A stretch of 64,000 nucleotides of DNA from Betaproteobacteria bacterium LSUCC0117 (GTDB taxonomy: Bacteria; Pseudomonadota; Gammaproteobacteria; Burkholderiales; Burkholderiaceae_C), in NCBI GenBank assembly GCA_030441535.1, contig JAUJFZ010000002.1:1-64000 (forward strand). Direction: 5' to 3'. Below the pieces are notes generated by a model, which had not been told where the DNA came from, searched no databases, and worked only from the letters and a program-made list of their open reading frames with translations. Both the position numbers and the translations under genes were made by a program. Within the stretch, counting starts at the first letter, position 1, and every line of letters begins with the position of its first letter. Below, piece after piece: positions 26,133-34,231 of the stretch.

Positions 26133-26570
26133 ATGCCTAAATCACCCCATCAGCTTGCCTCCCCTGACGATGTTGAGATCGCCTTTTATGATGGCCTTCA
26201 AAACGGTGAGGTCGATCAAGTCATGGCGTGTTGGGCTGAGGACGAGGATTTGGTTTGTATTCCACCGGGCGGCGAACCCATCCACGGCATCGAAGATATC
26301 CGAGCGCTGTTTACCGCACTGCTGGCGAACGGCCCTTTGACGGTGCGGCCTATGCACGTCCACAAATCACAATCCATGACCCACGCGATCCATACGGTTA
26401 CAGAGCACGTTTCAGTCATGACAGATGATGGTCAGGCGATCGCACAACTCTACGCGTTAAACGTGTTTCACAAAACACCGCAGGGCTGGCGTTTGGTTGC
26501 GCACCACACCAGCCCAGGGCATTTAACCGAGGTCTCTGAAGAGACGCTCACGTCTACGGCCTTGCACTGA
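26133..26570 (+). CDS. SnoaL/NTF2-like domain protein
   Basis: A 145-residue single-domain protein of the NTF2-like fold (SnoaL_3 type). The N-terminal helix VEIAFYDGLQNGEVDQVMACWAEDEDL and the GIEDIRALFTALL segment are typical, as is the late strand pair ending GWRLVAHHTSPGH. Family members include enzymes and non-catalytic binding domains, so no reaction is proposed. It is followed two bases later by an alpha/beta hydrolase and probably cotranscribed with it. Confidence 0.8.
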   Translation: MPKSPHQLASPDDVEIAFYDGLQNGEVDQVMACWAEDEDLVCIPPGGEPIHGIEDIRALFTALLANGPLTVRPMHVHKSQSMTHAIHTVTEHVSVMTDDGQAIAQLYALNVFHKTPQGWRLVAHHTSPGHLTEVSEETLTSTALH

Positions 26571-26571
26571 T

Positions 26572-27765
26572 ATGCGCGCCATGGACTCTGTTTGGCGGTA
26601 CAGCCCGCCCTGGTGGTTGCGCGGCGCACATGCACAGACCATTTGGTCAGCTCGTTTGGCGCGCCATTGGCAGGACCAGTCAGCATCCCTCCGTACTTAT
26701 TTAGGTCGTGCGAGCGCCAGCACCGAAGGGGGGGTGATTGCTGGCTGGCGCGTTCCACCCGTACCGGCGGATCTGATGGATACGATCCCGCATTGGGAGC
26801 GCGAACGCTGGCAAACGCCTGATAGCGACTTCATCGATGTCGATCATCTCGTTATGCCGCCACTGCCTAAAGACACGGGGAAAAAGGCGCCACTGGTCGT
26901 CTTGTTCCACGGTCTTGAAGGGTCTCGTCACAGCCACTACGTCCATGCCATGGCGCACGCGTGTCAAACCCGGGGCTGGCAACTGATGTTGCCTCATTTC
27001 AGGGGGTGCTCTGGTGAAATTAACCTCGCGCCTCGGGCCTACCACTCCGGTGATTTTGAGGAAATCGACTGGATCTTGCGGCGGGCAGCGAATCTTCACC
27101 CCGGTGTACCCGTCGTTGCAGTGGGAGTCTCGCTCGGTGGCAACGCCCTGTTGCGTTGGGCGGGCGAGCTGGGTGAGGCCGCTGGCCGGGTCGTCCGCAG
27201 TGTTGCGGCTATTTGCCCCCCGCTGGACTTGGTTGCCTCGGGTCAGGCCATTGGTCGTGGTATCAACCGCGTGCTCTACACCCGCATGTTTCTCGCCAGC
27301 ATGAAACCCAAAGCACGTGCAAAGTGGGTCCAATATCCCGAGCTGTTTAACCTCGATGCCGCGATGGACGCGAATACCATACTAGAGTTTGATAATGCGT
27401 TTACCGCACCTGTACATGGGTTCAAGCATGTTCTTGACTATTGGTCGCGGGCCTCAGCCAAACCACACCTGAAAAACGTTGCGATTCCAGCTCTGGTGAT
27501 TAATTCAAAAAACGACCCCTTTATTCCCTTTGAGAGTATTCCGATTCAGGCCGAAGTCGCTGATGCGATCACCCTTTGGCAACCCGCTGGCGGTGGTCAC
27601 GTTGGATTTACACAAGCCGGCATCACCAGTCGTCCGCCGGGCCACATCAGCGGTTTACCGCGTGCGGTATTGGATTGGCTCGCAGCTAATATGAGTTTAT
27701 CGGTTGCACCGACCCAGCCACTCTTGACCACGCCCACCCAGCAGGCGTCTGTCGTCAATGGATGA
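26572..27765 (+). CDS. YheT-type alpha/beta hydrolase
   Basis: A 397-residue serine hydrolase of the YheT/embryogenesis-associated EMB8 family, probably an esterase. HGLEGSRHSHYV at about 113-124 supplies the oxyanion region; the nucleophile is Ser187 in VGVSLGGNALLRW. The acid and base are probably the Asp in NSKNDPFIP and the His in GGGHVGF. The N-terminal PPWWLRGAHAQTIW is a family hallmark. Its 3' end overlaps the next gene by eight bases. The natural substrate is unknown. Confidence 0.9.
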   Translation: MRAMDSVWRYSPPWWLRGAHAQTIWSARLARHWQDQSASLRTYLGRASASTEGGVIAGWRVPPVPADLMDTIPHWERERWQTPDSDFIDVDHLVMPPLPKDTGKKAPLVVLFHGLEGSRHSHYVHAMAHACQTRGWQLMLPHFRGCSGEINLAPRAYHSGDFEEIDWILRRAANLHPGVPVVAVGVSLGGNALLRWAGELGEAAGRVVRSVAAICPPLDLVASGQAIGRGINRVLYTRMFLASMKPKARAKWVQYPELFNLDAAMDANTILEFDNAFTAPVHGFKHVLDYWSRASAKPHLKNVAIPALVINSKNDPFIPFESIPIQAEVADAITLWQPAGGGHVGFTQAGITSRPPGHISGLPRAVLDWLAANMSLSVAPTQPLLTTPTQQASVVNG

Positions 27766-28303
27766 GCTCGTCAAGCAAGCGATGGCCAAGTGGCCTAACG
27801 TGCCGCACTGTTATGGCTGGTTGGGCCTGAGTGCCCGAGGTAACTGGTACATGCGCGATGATGCCGCACAAGCTGCAGGCCCTTTTGCTGGCCCACAGTC
27901 AACGCCGCAGTCCCGTGGTGCGCTGCTGACGCACGAAAAACTCATTGACTTCATTCATCGTAATTACGCGCAAGATGATTCTGGGCGCTGGTACTTTCAA
28001 AATGGCCCACAACGCGTGTACGTTGAGCTAGAGGCAACCCCGCTCGTCGCCCGGATCATGCCCGATGGAGTTGTTGCACACACGGGAGCCCCACTTAATA
28101 TCCAACGCTGCTTGGTTGATGAAATAGGCCACCTGTACCTCGATTGCAACGAGGGGCTCGCGCGCGTGCACACGCAGGATGTAGATGCCGCACTCCCCTA
28201 CATCGAGAGCGGCTTGTGGGTTCCCCAAGAGGCTATTGAGGCGGCGTTGCCCGAGCGATTCGCGTACAACATGAGTCCCAGTCTTTCGCAGCGCAGGCCC
28301 TAA
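27758..28303 (+). CDS. Conserved DUF-type protein of unknown function
   Basis: A 181-residue soluble protein with no recognised catalytic motif. It begins MDELVKQAMAKWPNVPHCYGWLGL and includes NWYMRDD and a GRWYFQNGPQRVYVELE segment, repeated aromatic-rich strands suggesting a beta-rich fold. I believe similar proteins occur in Burkholderiales as an unnamed DUF family, but cannot name it safely. It overlaps the upstream hydrolase gene by eight bases and precedes a bidirectional terminator, so it is probably the last gene of a three-gene unit. Confidence 0.75.
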   Translation: MDELVKQAMAKWPNVPHCYGWLGLSARGNWYMRDDAAQAAGPFAGPQSTPQSRGALLTHEKLIDFIHRNYAQDDSGRWYFQNGPQRVYVELEATPLVARIMPDGVVAHTGAPLNIQRCLVDEIGHLYLDCNEGLARVHTQDVDAALPYIESGLWVPQEAIEAALPERFAYNMSPSLSQRRP

Positions 28304-28355
28304 ACTGCTCCTTTTTCAAGCCGGAATACCGATCCGTCACCGTCATGAGGCGTAA

Positions 28356-28381
28356 AAAAACCGGCTGTAGCGCCGGTTTTT
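28356..28381. terminator. Bidirectional intrinsic terminator
   Basis: AAAAACCGGC pairs with GCCGGTTTTT over 10 bp with a 6-nt loop. A-rich and T-rich flanks let it serve both the rightward 26133-28303 genes and the leftward cytochrome gene that converge here. Confidence 0.9.
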
Positions 28382-28399
28382 GAACGAGCCAAGCGGTGA

Positions 28400-28894
28400 T
28401 CAGTTGGCTGGCTTCTCGGGAACGGGGAAGTTAGCACCGACTTCATTGGTCATGTACACCACAGCACGCCCGATTTCGAGGTCATTGTATTCACCACCGC
28501 CTTGGGCACCCATGGCGCCCTTACCCTTGAGCGCGTGCGTGAGCAACGTGTCGTAGCCTTGACCCAAGCGCGCAGACCATGCACCTTTGTCACCTAACTT
28601 GGGCGCACCGGCCACGCCCGAAGTGTGGCACGCGGCACATTGCGCGTTATAAACCTCTTGACCAGCGCGCAAGGGGCGGTTTGCGTCACGGATCTCGATG
28701 CTGCCCACGCGTTCAATACGCTTGGCGATCGCCTGTTCGGTTTGCTCCGCACCGGGACTGGGCTTGGCATCGGTGGTAACGTACTGGACCAAACCAATGA
28801 TGATGAAAACGGGCAAAACAAATGAAAAGAAGGAAAGCCAAGCCAACTGCTTGGGTGTTTTGACTGGGCCCGTGTGGTGTCCGTTATCGCTCAT
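28400..28894 (-). CDS. Membrane-anchored cytochrome c5 family protein
   Basis: A 164-residue c-type cytochrome with one N-terminal membrane helix (about residues 17-40) and a periplasmic haem domain. The haem site CAACH is at residues 86-90 and Met128 in GKGAMGAQGGG is the likely axial ligand. This fits the cytochrome c5 family, which feeds terminal oxidases. The upstream region has an unusual inverted repeat that contains a TATAAT on this strand. It is a single-gene unit ending at the shared terminator. Confidence 0.9.
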   Translation of the reverse strand: MSDNGHHTGPVKTPKQLAWLSFFSFVLPVFIIIGLVQYVTTDAKPSPGAEQTEQAIAKRIERVGSIEIRDANRPLRAGQEVYNAQCAACHTSGVAGAPKLGDKGAWSARLGQGYDTLLTHALKGKGAMGAQGGGEYNDLEIGRAVVYMTNEVGANFPVPEKPAN

Positions 28895-28921
28895 GGCGTC
28901 CTCATCACTATTGAAAAATAA

Positions 28922-28966
28922 GACTGGTTGCCGGCTCCTCCGGCGAATCTCTGATTATAACCAGTC
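28922..28966 (-). promoter_or_regulatory. Inverted repeat with -10 hexamer upstream of cytochrome c5
   Basis: GACTGGTT (28922-28929) and AACCAGTC (28959-28966) form a perfect 8-bp inverted repeat enclosing a second one, GCCGG/CCGGC (28930-28944). On the minus strand a perfect TATAAT (complement of 28954-28959) lies within it. No good -35 was seen. Regulated expression is inferred. Confidence 0.4.
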
Positions 28967-29073
28967 CGCTCACAATTTACGGGGACTCGCCGAAGGACTG
29001 ATAGAATAAGCCTCCGCTAAAGACGCATCACTGCGGGCATTTAGCAACGACACGGCGTGATACCAACGCCAGT

Positions 29074-29149
29074 GCGGCTGTAGCTCAGTGGATAGAGTAT
29101 TGGCCTCCGAAGCCAAGGGTCGTGGGTTCGATCCCCGCCAGCCGCGCCA
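29074..29149 (+). tRNA. tRNA-Arg, anticodon CCG
   Basis: The acceptor arms GCGGCTG and CAGCCGC pair fully. The anticodon stem TTGGC/GCCAA encloses the 7-nt loop CTCCGAA, so the anticodon is CCG, reading CGG arginine codons. The T loop TTCGATC is standard, and CCA is encoded at 29147-29149. A weak -10 (TAGAAT near 29001) lies upstream. No repeat of the tRNA 3' end, as left by integrated elements, was seen downstream. Confidence 0.96.
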
Positions 29150-29159
29150 TCATCCCGTC

Positions 29160-29498
29160 TCAACGCGGTTTGTATATCTGGAAGTGGAAATACAAAACCA
29201 GCGCTAGGACCACCGCTACTTGGGCGAGTGCAACATTCCAAATGTAGTCGTACCGGTCTTCTACCGCGCCGTGTAACCAGTAAGTGGAAAAATACGCAAT
29301 GACGCTCAGCGCTATCGCTGAAACCGAGCGTTGCAACCCAGCTTTGCTCGCCGCTGTGCGGTAAGCCGCAATTGAATAAACCAGCACCACCAACATGAAA
29401 CACACCCACCCAAGCACCGGTGCGGAGCAAAGCGCCACAATCAGGGCGTTTAGTGCGAGCGCTTTTACGTCAAAAGTCTTGGCAGTTGAGTTGGACAT
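29160..29498 (-). CDS. Small membrane protein of unknown function
   Basis: A 112-residue protein starting MSNSTAKTFDVKALALNAL, with about three hydrophobic segments and a short polar end (FHFQIYKPR). No family was recognised. The ribosome binding site is weak. The ATG at 29498 is preferred over a start 45 bases upstream. It converges on the tRNA and diverges from an XRE regulator, a small isolated pair. Confidence 0.6.
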   Translation of the reverse strand: MSNSTAKTFDVKALALNALIVALCSAPVLGWVCFMLVVLVYSIAAYRTAASKAGLQRSVSAIALSVIAYFSTYWLHGAVEDRYDYIWNVALAQVAVVLALVLYFHFQIYKPR

Positions 29499-29560
29499 CA
29501 ATTCACGTATGTTAAGCAAACTCCGTAGATGAGAACATAACACACGGGCACTCTATAGGG

Positions 29561-29833
29561 ATGTCCGCAAAACCCCAACCCCCAAAGTCGCTGCCACCCA
29601 GCGATGACCTCCGGGGTATATTGGGTTACAACCTGCGGTCGTTGCGCGTTGCGCGCGGTTGGTCTCAAGAGAGCCTGGCCCATGCCTGCGATCTCGATCG
29701 CTCCTACGTCAGTGGCGTGGAGCGCAGCCACTGGAATGTGTCTTTGGGCAACATAGAGCGATTTGCGCTGGCGTTAGGGACTGAGCCGTGGCGATTACTC
29801 AAAATGCCAGTACCAGTCTTAGCTCCGGTTTAA
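29561..29833 (+). CDS. XRE-family helix-turn-helix regulator
   Basis: A 90-residue DNA-binding protein with the HTH at about residues 22-62: LGYNLRSLRVARGWSQESLA, then DLDRSYVSGVER. The SLGNIERFALALG continuation resembles small C-protein-like regulators. No restriction-modification genes are near, and there is no second domain. It may control itself and the divergent small membrane protein. The GTG/ATG start is placed at 29561 but no clear ribosome binding site was seen. Confidence 0.82.
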   Translation: MSAKPQPPKSLPPSDDLRGILGYNLRSLRVARGWSQESLAHACDLDRSYVSGVERSHWNVSLGNIERFALALGTEPWRLLKMPVPVLAPV

Positions 29834-29876
29834 CCTGCGTCTATGTCGCCGGTTTCCCCTTGCTGCTGGGCTAGGG

Positions 29877-30806
29877 TCATGTTCTGAAGGTGTAGTGCAG
29901 CACCTTAAGCGCGCGATCAACAGAGCGATCTGCGAACGCCACGGGGTTCTCAACCTGCCTTACCAAATGCAATGCGGGCGCGTGTGTTGCAACAAGTGAT
30001 TGCAAGTAAGACAGTGATAGCTCGGGTGCGTTGAGACAGAGCAAGACATCGGTGCCGTCCTCACACAAGTCGGGCAAGTGTCGCAACAGGCGTTCGTAAT
30101 CTTTGGTCGCGACGAAGCTGCCTTTCTGATAGCTTGGTGGGTCTGCCACGATCGTGTCATAGGGTGCAAACCGCTTGACCTTTCCCCACGACTTGAACAG
30201 ATCATGCGCCATGAATCGCACGCCTTCGGCACACCCATTCAGCTGGTGATTTTGTTGCCCAATACGCAGCGCGCCATCACTCATGTCAAGGTTAACCACC
30301 TCGGCTGCACCGGCTTGCTTGGCAACCACTGAGAAGGCGCAGGTGTAAGCGAAGAGATTCAAAACCCGCGCGCCAGGCTTGGCCATTATGTTCTCCCGCA
30401 GCCACTGCCGACCATTCGCCATGTCCAGAAACAACCCATGGTTTTGACCTTTGGCAACATGCACTACAAAGGCGCTGTCACCCTCAGTCACGACATGGGG
30501 CGTTGGCAGTGCGCCCCGCATGACCACAGTTTCTGTGCGCACTTGATCGCGGCACTGATACACCCAGCACACAGTTGTCGATAAGCCCAAAGCCGCACTG
30601 CGCGCCAGAATGGCCTCGTCAAGTGCTTTGAGCGTGTCGGGTGCAAGGGCGCTAAAGCTGGTTAGAACCCACGCGGGGGGATACCAATCGAGCGCCAGGT
30701 GCTCGCACCCCGGGTAGAGACCTCCGCGCCCATGAAAAAGTCGCTTTGCTGCACGGTTGTTCGGTGCTATGTCGGCTTGTGCGATGGCATCAAATAGGGC
30801 TTGCAT
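29877..30806 (-). CDS. Class I SAM-dependent methyltransferase, RlmI/RlmK-like
   Basis: A 309-residue methyltransferase. SAM-binding motif I is GARVLNLFAYTCAFS, with VVNLDMSDGAL next, and the catalytic-type motif is VADPPSYQKGSF. These match rRNA cytosine or guanine methyltransferases of the RlmI/RlmKL family, although it lacks the long N-terminal PUA domain of RlmI. The target RNA is not certain. It is flanked by the XRE gene on one side and a divergent RraA-like gene on the other. Confidence 0.85.
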   Translation of the reverse strand: MQALFDAIAQADIAPNNRAAKRLFHGRGGLYPGCEHLALDWYPPAWVLTSFSALAPDTLKALDEAILARSAALGLSTTVCWVYQCRDQVRTETVVMRGALPTPHVVTEGDSAFVVHVAKGQNHGLFLDMANGRQWLRENIMAKPGARVLNLFAYTCAFSVVAKQAGAAEVVNLDMSDGALRIGQQNHQLNGCAEGVRFMAHDLFKSWGKVKRFAPYDTIVADPPSYQKGSFVATKDYERLLRHLPDLCEDGTDVLLCLNAPELSLSYLQSLVATHAPALHLVRQVENPVAFADRSVDRALKVLHYTFRT

Positions 30807-30921
30807 GCCTCGAGTTTAGCCGCCCGAGTGCCGGCCCAAAAAGTCGCGCAGGCACTTGAAGTTATGCGCGTAAAGCACTAGTCTGTGCCTTTTAAAACTT
30901 AACTAAATTAAGGGTGTAGCC

Positions 30922-31644
30922 ATGGGTGTTGAGCCGTTACCACTTGATCCGAAATGGGTCCAAGCGTTGCAAGGGGTTACGACCGCAACGTTGACAACCG
31001 TGTTGTTGAAAAAGGGGTTACGCAACGTGTGGATGCGCGGTGCCAAGGCCATGCGTCCGGATACCCCCCGTATTGTCGGGCGCGCTTTTACCTTGCGTTT
31101 TGCGCCCGCGCGCGAGGATTTGGCAACCCCGGCCTCCTGGGGCTCCCCCATTTCTACTCGCGCCGCCATTGAACAAATGCCCGCCGGTTGCATCGCGGTG
31201 GTTGACGCGATGGGCGTGACCGATGCCGGTATCTTTGGCGATATTTTGTGTGCACGCATGCAAAAGCGCGGCGTGGGTGCGTTGGTTACCGACGGCGTCG
31301 TACGCGACATTGAGGGCGTCACGAAAACCAATTTGCCGGTTTGGGCCCAGGGTACTGCCTCGCCGGCGTCTGTTGCAGCGCTCACCTTTGTCGGGTGGCA
31401 GGAACCCATTGGCTGTGGCGGGGTTGCCGTGATGCCCAATGACGTGGTGGTGGTCGATGCCGATGGTGCAGTGCTCATCCCGGCTGATTTATTGGAGGCG
31501 GTGTGCGAGGCTGCCGTTGAGCAAGAGCGGCTAGAGGGCTGGATCATGACGCAAGTTGATGCGGGCTTGCCGCTGCCCGGTCTTTACCCGCCCAATGCTG
31601 AGACCCAAGCCCGCTACGAGGCATGGGCTAAGACGGTTCGTTAA
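30922..31644 (+). CDS. RraA-like 4-hydroxy-4-methyl-2-oxoglutarate aldolase family protein
   Basis: A 240-residue member of the RraA fold, which includes the class II pyruvate aldolases acting on 4-hydroxy-4-methyl-2-oxoglutarate and oxaloacetate decarboxylases. Visible signatures are GIFGDILCARMQKRGVGALV and TDGVVRDIEGV, holding the glycine-rich loop and the Arg/Asp pair that bind pyruvate and metal. The specific substrate cannot be assigned. It converges on an HpaI-like aldolase with a four-base overlap of the ends. Confidence 0.85.
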   Translation: MGVEPLPLDPKWVQALQGVTTATLTTVLLKKGLRNVWMRGAKAMRPDTPRIVGRAFTLRFAPAREDLATPASWGSPISTRAAIEQMPAGCIAVVDAMGVTDAGIFGDILCARMQKRGVGALVTDGVVRDIEGVTKTNLPVWAQGTASPASVAALTFVGWQEPIGCGGVAVMPNDVVVVDADGAVLIPADLLEAVCEAAVEQERLEGWIMTQVDAGLPLPGLYPPNAETQARYEAWAKTVR

Positions 31645-32411
31645 CCACCGGGAAAGTCGGCGCGCAAGGCGCGCGCTGATTGCATTAACGAGATGCTGTC
31701 AGCGCCAACCGCCACAAAGCGCGCGCCCGCCGTCAGGTAAGCTTGCGCGGCTTCCCGTTGAGTCGTGATGATGCCGGCGGCCTTACCGGCGCGCCGTACG
31801 ACTGCAATGCCGTCAAAAATTGCTTTTTGAACATTCGGATGACCGGCATTGCCCGGGTGCCCCATTGAAGCACTTAAGTCGGCAGGACCAAAAAACACAC
31901 CGTCTACGCCGTCGGTATTGGCGATGGCCTCTAAGTTACTTAATGCGGCGGTGGTTTCGGCTTGAACCAAACAGCACAACTGAGCTGACGCGTTGTCCAT
32001 GTAATCAGCCACTTGCCCCCAGCGTGAGGCGCGCGCAATCGCAGCGCCATCACCCCGAAAGCCACGCGGTGGGTAGTGCATAGCCCCCACAATCCGAGCG
32101 GCCTGTTCAGCGGTATCCACCATCGGTATGAGCAAGGTCTGAAAGCCGACGTCGAGGTATTGTTTGATGAGCGCTACATCGTCATTCACCAAGCGCGCAA
32201 CGGGGTGACTGTCATAGGGTGCTATGGCGCGCATTTGTTGTAAGGCGGTTTGCAAGTTGTTGGGACCGTGCTCGCCATCGATCAGTAGCCAGTCAAACCC
32301 CACGCTGGCCACGGCTTCTGCCACGTGGTCACTTGCCAACGCCAGCCAGTAACCAATTTGCGGACGGTCCGCGCGCAGCGCAGATAAAAATGGGTTGATG
32401 GGGTGTTGCAT
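31641..32411 (-). CDS. HpcH/HpaI family aldolase
   Basis: A 256-residue class II pyruvate aldolase. The sequence closely resembles 4-hydroxy-2-oxoheptanedioate aldolase HpaI and the related GarL: RPQIGYWLALASDH, GFDWLLIDGEHGPNN with a catalytic His/Glu region, and GVDGVFFGPADLSASMGHPGN with the metal-binding Asp. None of the other homoprotocatechuate or glucarate genes are nearby, so the substrate is open. It shares its 3' end with the convergent RraA-like gene. Confidence 0.9.
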   Translation of the reverse strand: MQHPINPFLSALRADRPQIGYWLALASDHVAEAVASVGFDWLLIDGEHGPNNLQTALQQMRAIAPYDSHPVARLVNDDVALIKQYLDVGFQTLLIPMVDTAEQAARIVGAMHYPPRGFRGDGAAIARASRWGQVADYMDNASAQLCCLVQAETTAALSNLEAIANTDGVDGVFFGPADLSASMGHPGNAGHPNVQKAIFDGIAVVRRAGKAAGIITTQREAAQAYLTAGARFVAVGADSISLMQSARALRADFPGG

Positions 32412-32483
32412 GGTAACCGGCCTTTCAATGTGTCTCGTGCGAAGGATGCCCCATTATGAATCGCATGCCATTAAACTGCGGTC

Positions 32484-32789
32484 ATGTCTTTGAACACGCC
32501 ACCACCATCAAGCGGCCCTGCCAGCGACACCGATTTGTCGCCGCTCCCCTCTATTCAACTGGGACTTTATCGACACTACAAAGGGGGTCTCTACGAGGTA
32601 CAAGGCGTCGTGCGACACAGTGAAACCTTGCAACCGATGGTGCTGTACCGAGCCCTGTATGGCCAACGTGGTTTGTGGGTTCGCCCTTTTGACATGTTCC
32701 TTGAAACTGTACAGGTAGAGGGTCGAACCGTCTCGCGGTTTACCTGGATCGCCAACGATGCAACCGCGCAAGCGGAGGCGGCTGTATGA
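32484..32789 (+). CDS. DUF1653 domain protein
   Basis: A 101-residue small protein with the DUF1653 core: GLYRHYKGGLYEV, ARHSETLQPM-like VVRHSETLQPMVLYRALYG, and LWVRPFDMFLETVQV. The function of the family is unknown. The first 23 residues are Ser/Pro-rich and not part of the domain. It overlaps the following exonuclease by four bases (ATGA), suggesting coupling. Confidence 0.9.
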   Translation: MSLNTPPPSSGPASDTDLSPLPSIQLGLYRHYKGGLYEVQGVVRHSETLQPMVLYRALYGQRGLWVRPFDMFLETVQVEGRTVSRFTWIANDATAQAEAAV

Positions 32790-33853
32790 GCGACCGTAGC
32801 CGCGTGACGGACTCCAGTACGCAAATGGGCCTGGATCTGGGATTGCCCACCCCACCACCGACAGCCAGCGTTAAAAAAGCGCCCCCCACTAAAAAGCTCA
32901 AAGCCATGCCAATGACTGTGAACGTCGCAGCGTCCAACGCCGAAGGCCAAGACTATGAGGCCATGGCCAACGCCCTGTCGGCCCACGCTGACTACCGTGT
33001 GATCCGACGATTGAAGCCGCAGCTGAAGTTCCCCGCAGCAACAGGTCCAGTGAAACGCGTTGCCGTGTTGGATACCGAGACCACAGGACTCAGTGCCGCA
33101 TCCGACAGCATCATTGAATTGGCAATGGTCGTGGTGGACATTGACATCAAAACGGGAATGCCGGTTGGTGAGGTGACCGTATTTGACGGGTTTGAAGACC
33201 CTGGGCGCCCCATCCCCGCAGAGGTTCAAAGCCTCACGGGCATTACGGACGACATGGTGCGGGGTCATAAATTGCATTTGCTTGAAGTGAACCGCGTCAT
33301 GAATGGCGTCGAATGGGTGGTGGCTCACAACGCCGGTTTTGACAGACCCTTTGTCGAACAACGGTTGCCGTTTTTTGCCGATTTACCGTGGGCGTGTTCG
33401 TTCGCCGATATCCATTGGAAGCAGCTCGGCCAAGGGTCCGCTAAATTAGAAACGCTTGCCGCAGCGTTTGGATTTTTCTATGACGCGCACCGCGCAGACA
33501 TGGACTGCCATGCATTGCTCGCATTGCTGTCGCAACCCATTGGCGACCCCGCGCAAACGGGTTGGCAATATCTGCTTGAGGCATTGCAGCGGCCCCAATA
33601 CTTGCTGCAGGCGACTGGGGCACCTTTTGATGCCAAGGACTACCTGAAAGCCCGTGGGTATCGATGGGACAGTGGTGCCCGAGTTTGGCACACGCGGCTT
33701 GGCAGTGAGGAGACGTTGCGTGAGGAGTGCGCGTGGCTGGCGGAGCGGGTGTACGCCAATCCGCGTGCGCAAGTCACGATTGTTGAACTTGATGCGTTGG
33801 CACGCTATGCTGGTCGTGACGGGCAGGTCACCATGCGCGCGGTCAGCGCTTGA
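32786..33853 (+). CDS. 3'-5' exonuclease, DnaQ-like
   Basis: A 355-residue protein with a DEDDh exonuclease domain at about residues 90-250. Catalytic residues are Asp96 and Glu98 (VLDTETTGL), Asp186 (NAGFDRPF), His235 and Asp240 (HRADMD). A C-terminal region of about 110 residues (GAPFDAKDYLKARGYRWDSG onward) is not part of the fold and is seen in similar proteobacterial exonucleases. The first 90 residues are low in conservation. A role in DNA or RNA trimming or repair is likely, separate from the replicative epsilon subunit. Confidence 0.9.
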   Translation: MSDRSRVTDSSTQMGLDLGLPTPPPTASVKKAPPTKKLKAMPMTVNVAASNAEGQDYEAMANALSAHADYRVIRRLKPQLKFPAATGPVKRVAVLDTETTGLSAASDSIIELAMVVVDIDIKTGMPVGEVTVFDGFEDPGRPIPAEVQSLTGITDDMVRGHKLHLLEVNRVMNGVEWVVAHNAGFDRPFVEQRLPFFADLPWACSFADIHWKQLGQGSAKLETLAAAFGFFYDAHRADMDCHALLALLSQPIGDPAQTGWQYLLEALQRPQYLLQATGAPFDAKDYLKARGYRWDSGARVWHTRLGSEETLREECAWLAERVYANPRAQVTIVELDALARYAGRDGQVTMRAVSA

Positions 33854-33883
33854 AATGGGGCTGAACGCCCTCAGTTAACGTCC

Positions 33884-34228
33884 ATGGAATTCATTAATCG
33901 ACTCATTGGTGCCCTTTTTCGCGTCGTGCTGATGCTCACGGGCTTGGTCTTTGTGGCCGGCTTGATATTGGTCGCCATGATGGCCCTTGCACTCAGCATG
34001 TTGTGGTCGTTGATTACGGGGCAGAAGCACCCCGTCACCATGGTTTGGAGTCGGTTCCGCCAAACGCAAGATGCCGTGTGGCGCGCAAGCCAACGAGGAC
34101 GACCAACCTCGGGATCGTCACAAGACGCTGGCGAGAGCGCATCGCGTCGTCCTGCGATAGATGATGTGGTTGACGTCGAGGACATCAGTGCCACGCGCAG
34201 CAAGCCGCCACACGATCAAGTGCCCTGA
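33884..34228 (+). CDS. Small membrane protein of unknown function
   Basis: A 114-residue protein with two adjacent hydrophobic helices in the first 45 residues (GALFRVVLMLTGLVFVAGLI and LVAMMALALSMLW) and a polar tail rich in Ser, Arg and acidic residues. No domain was recognised. It starts 30 bases after the exonuclease and is convergent with rsmI. The reading frame is clean, but the product is not identified. Confidence 0.6.
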   Translation: MEFINRLIGALFRVVLMLTGLVFVAGLILVAMMALALSMLWSLITGQKHPVTMVWSRFRQTQDAVWRASQRGRPTSGSSQDAGESASRRPAIDDVVDVEDISATRSKPPHDQVP

Positions 34229-34231
34229 GCC

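Noticed and set aside
29041..29430. Minus-strand open frame covering the tRNA-Arg gene
   Set aside because: It reads through a complete tRNA and overlaps the small membrane protein gene; no conserved feature.
29074..30806. Integrated element at the tRNA-Arg gene
   Set aside because: No integrase, no transposase and no repeat of the tRNA 3' end were seen in the following sequence.
32591..33361. Minus-strand open frame of 256 codons over DUF1653 and the exonuclease
   Set aside because: It is opposite clear DUF1653 and DEDDh motifs; composition is Cys/His-rich and not protein-like.
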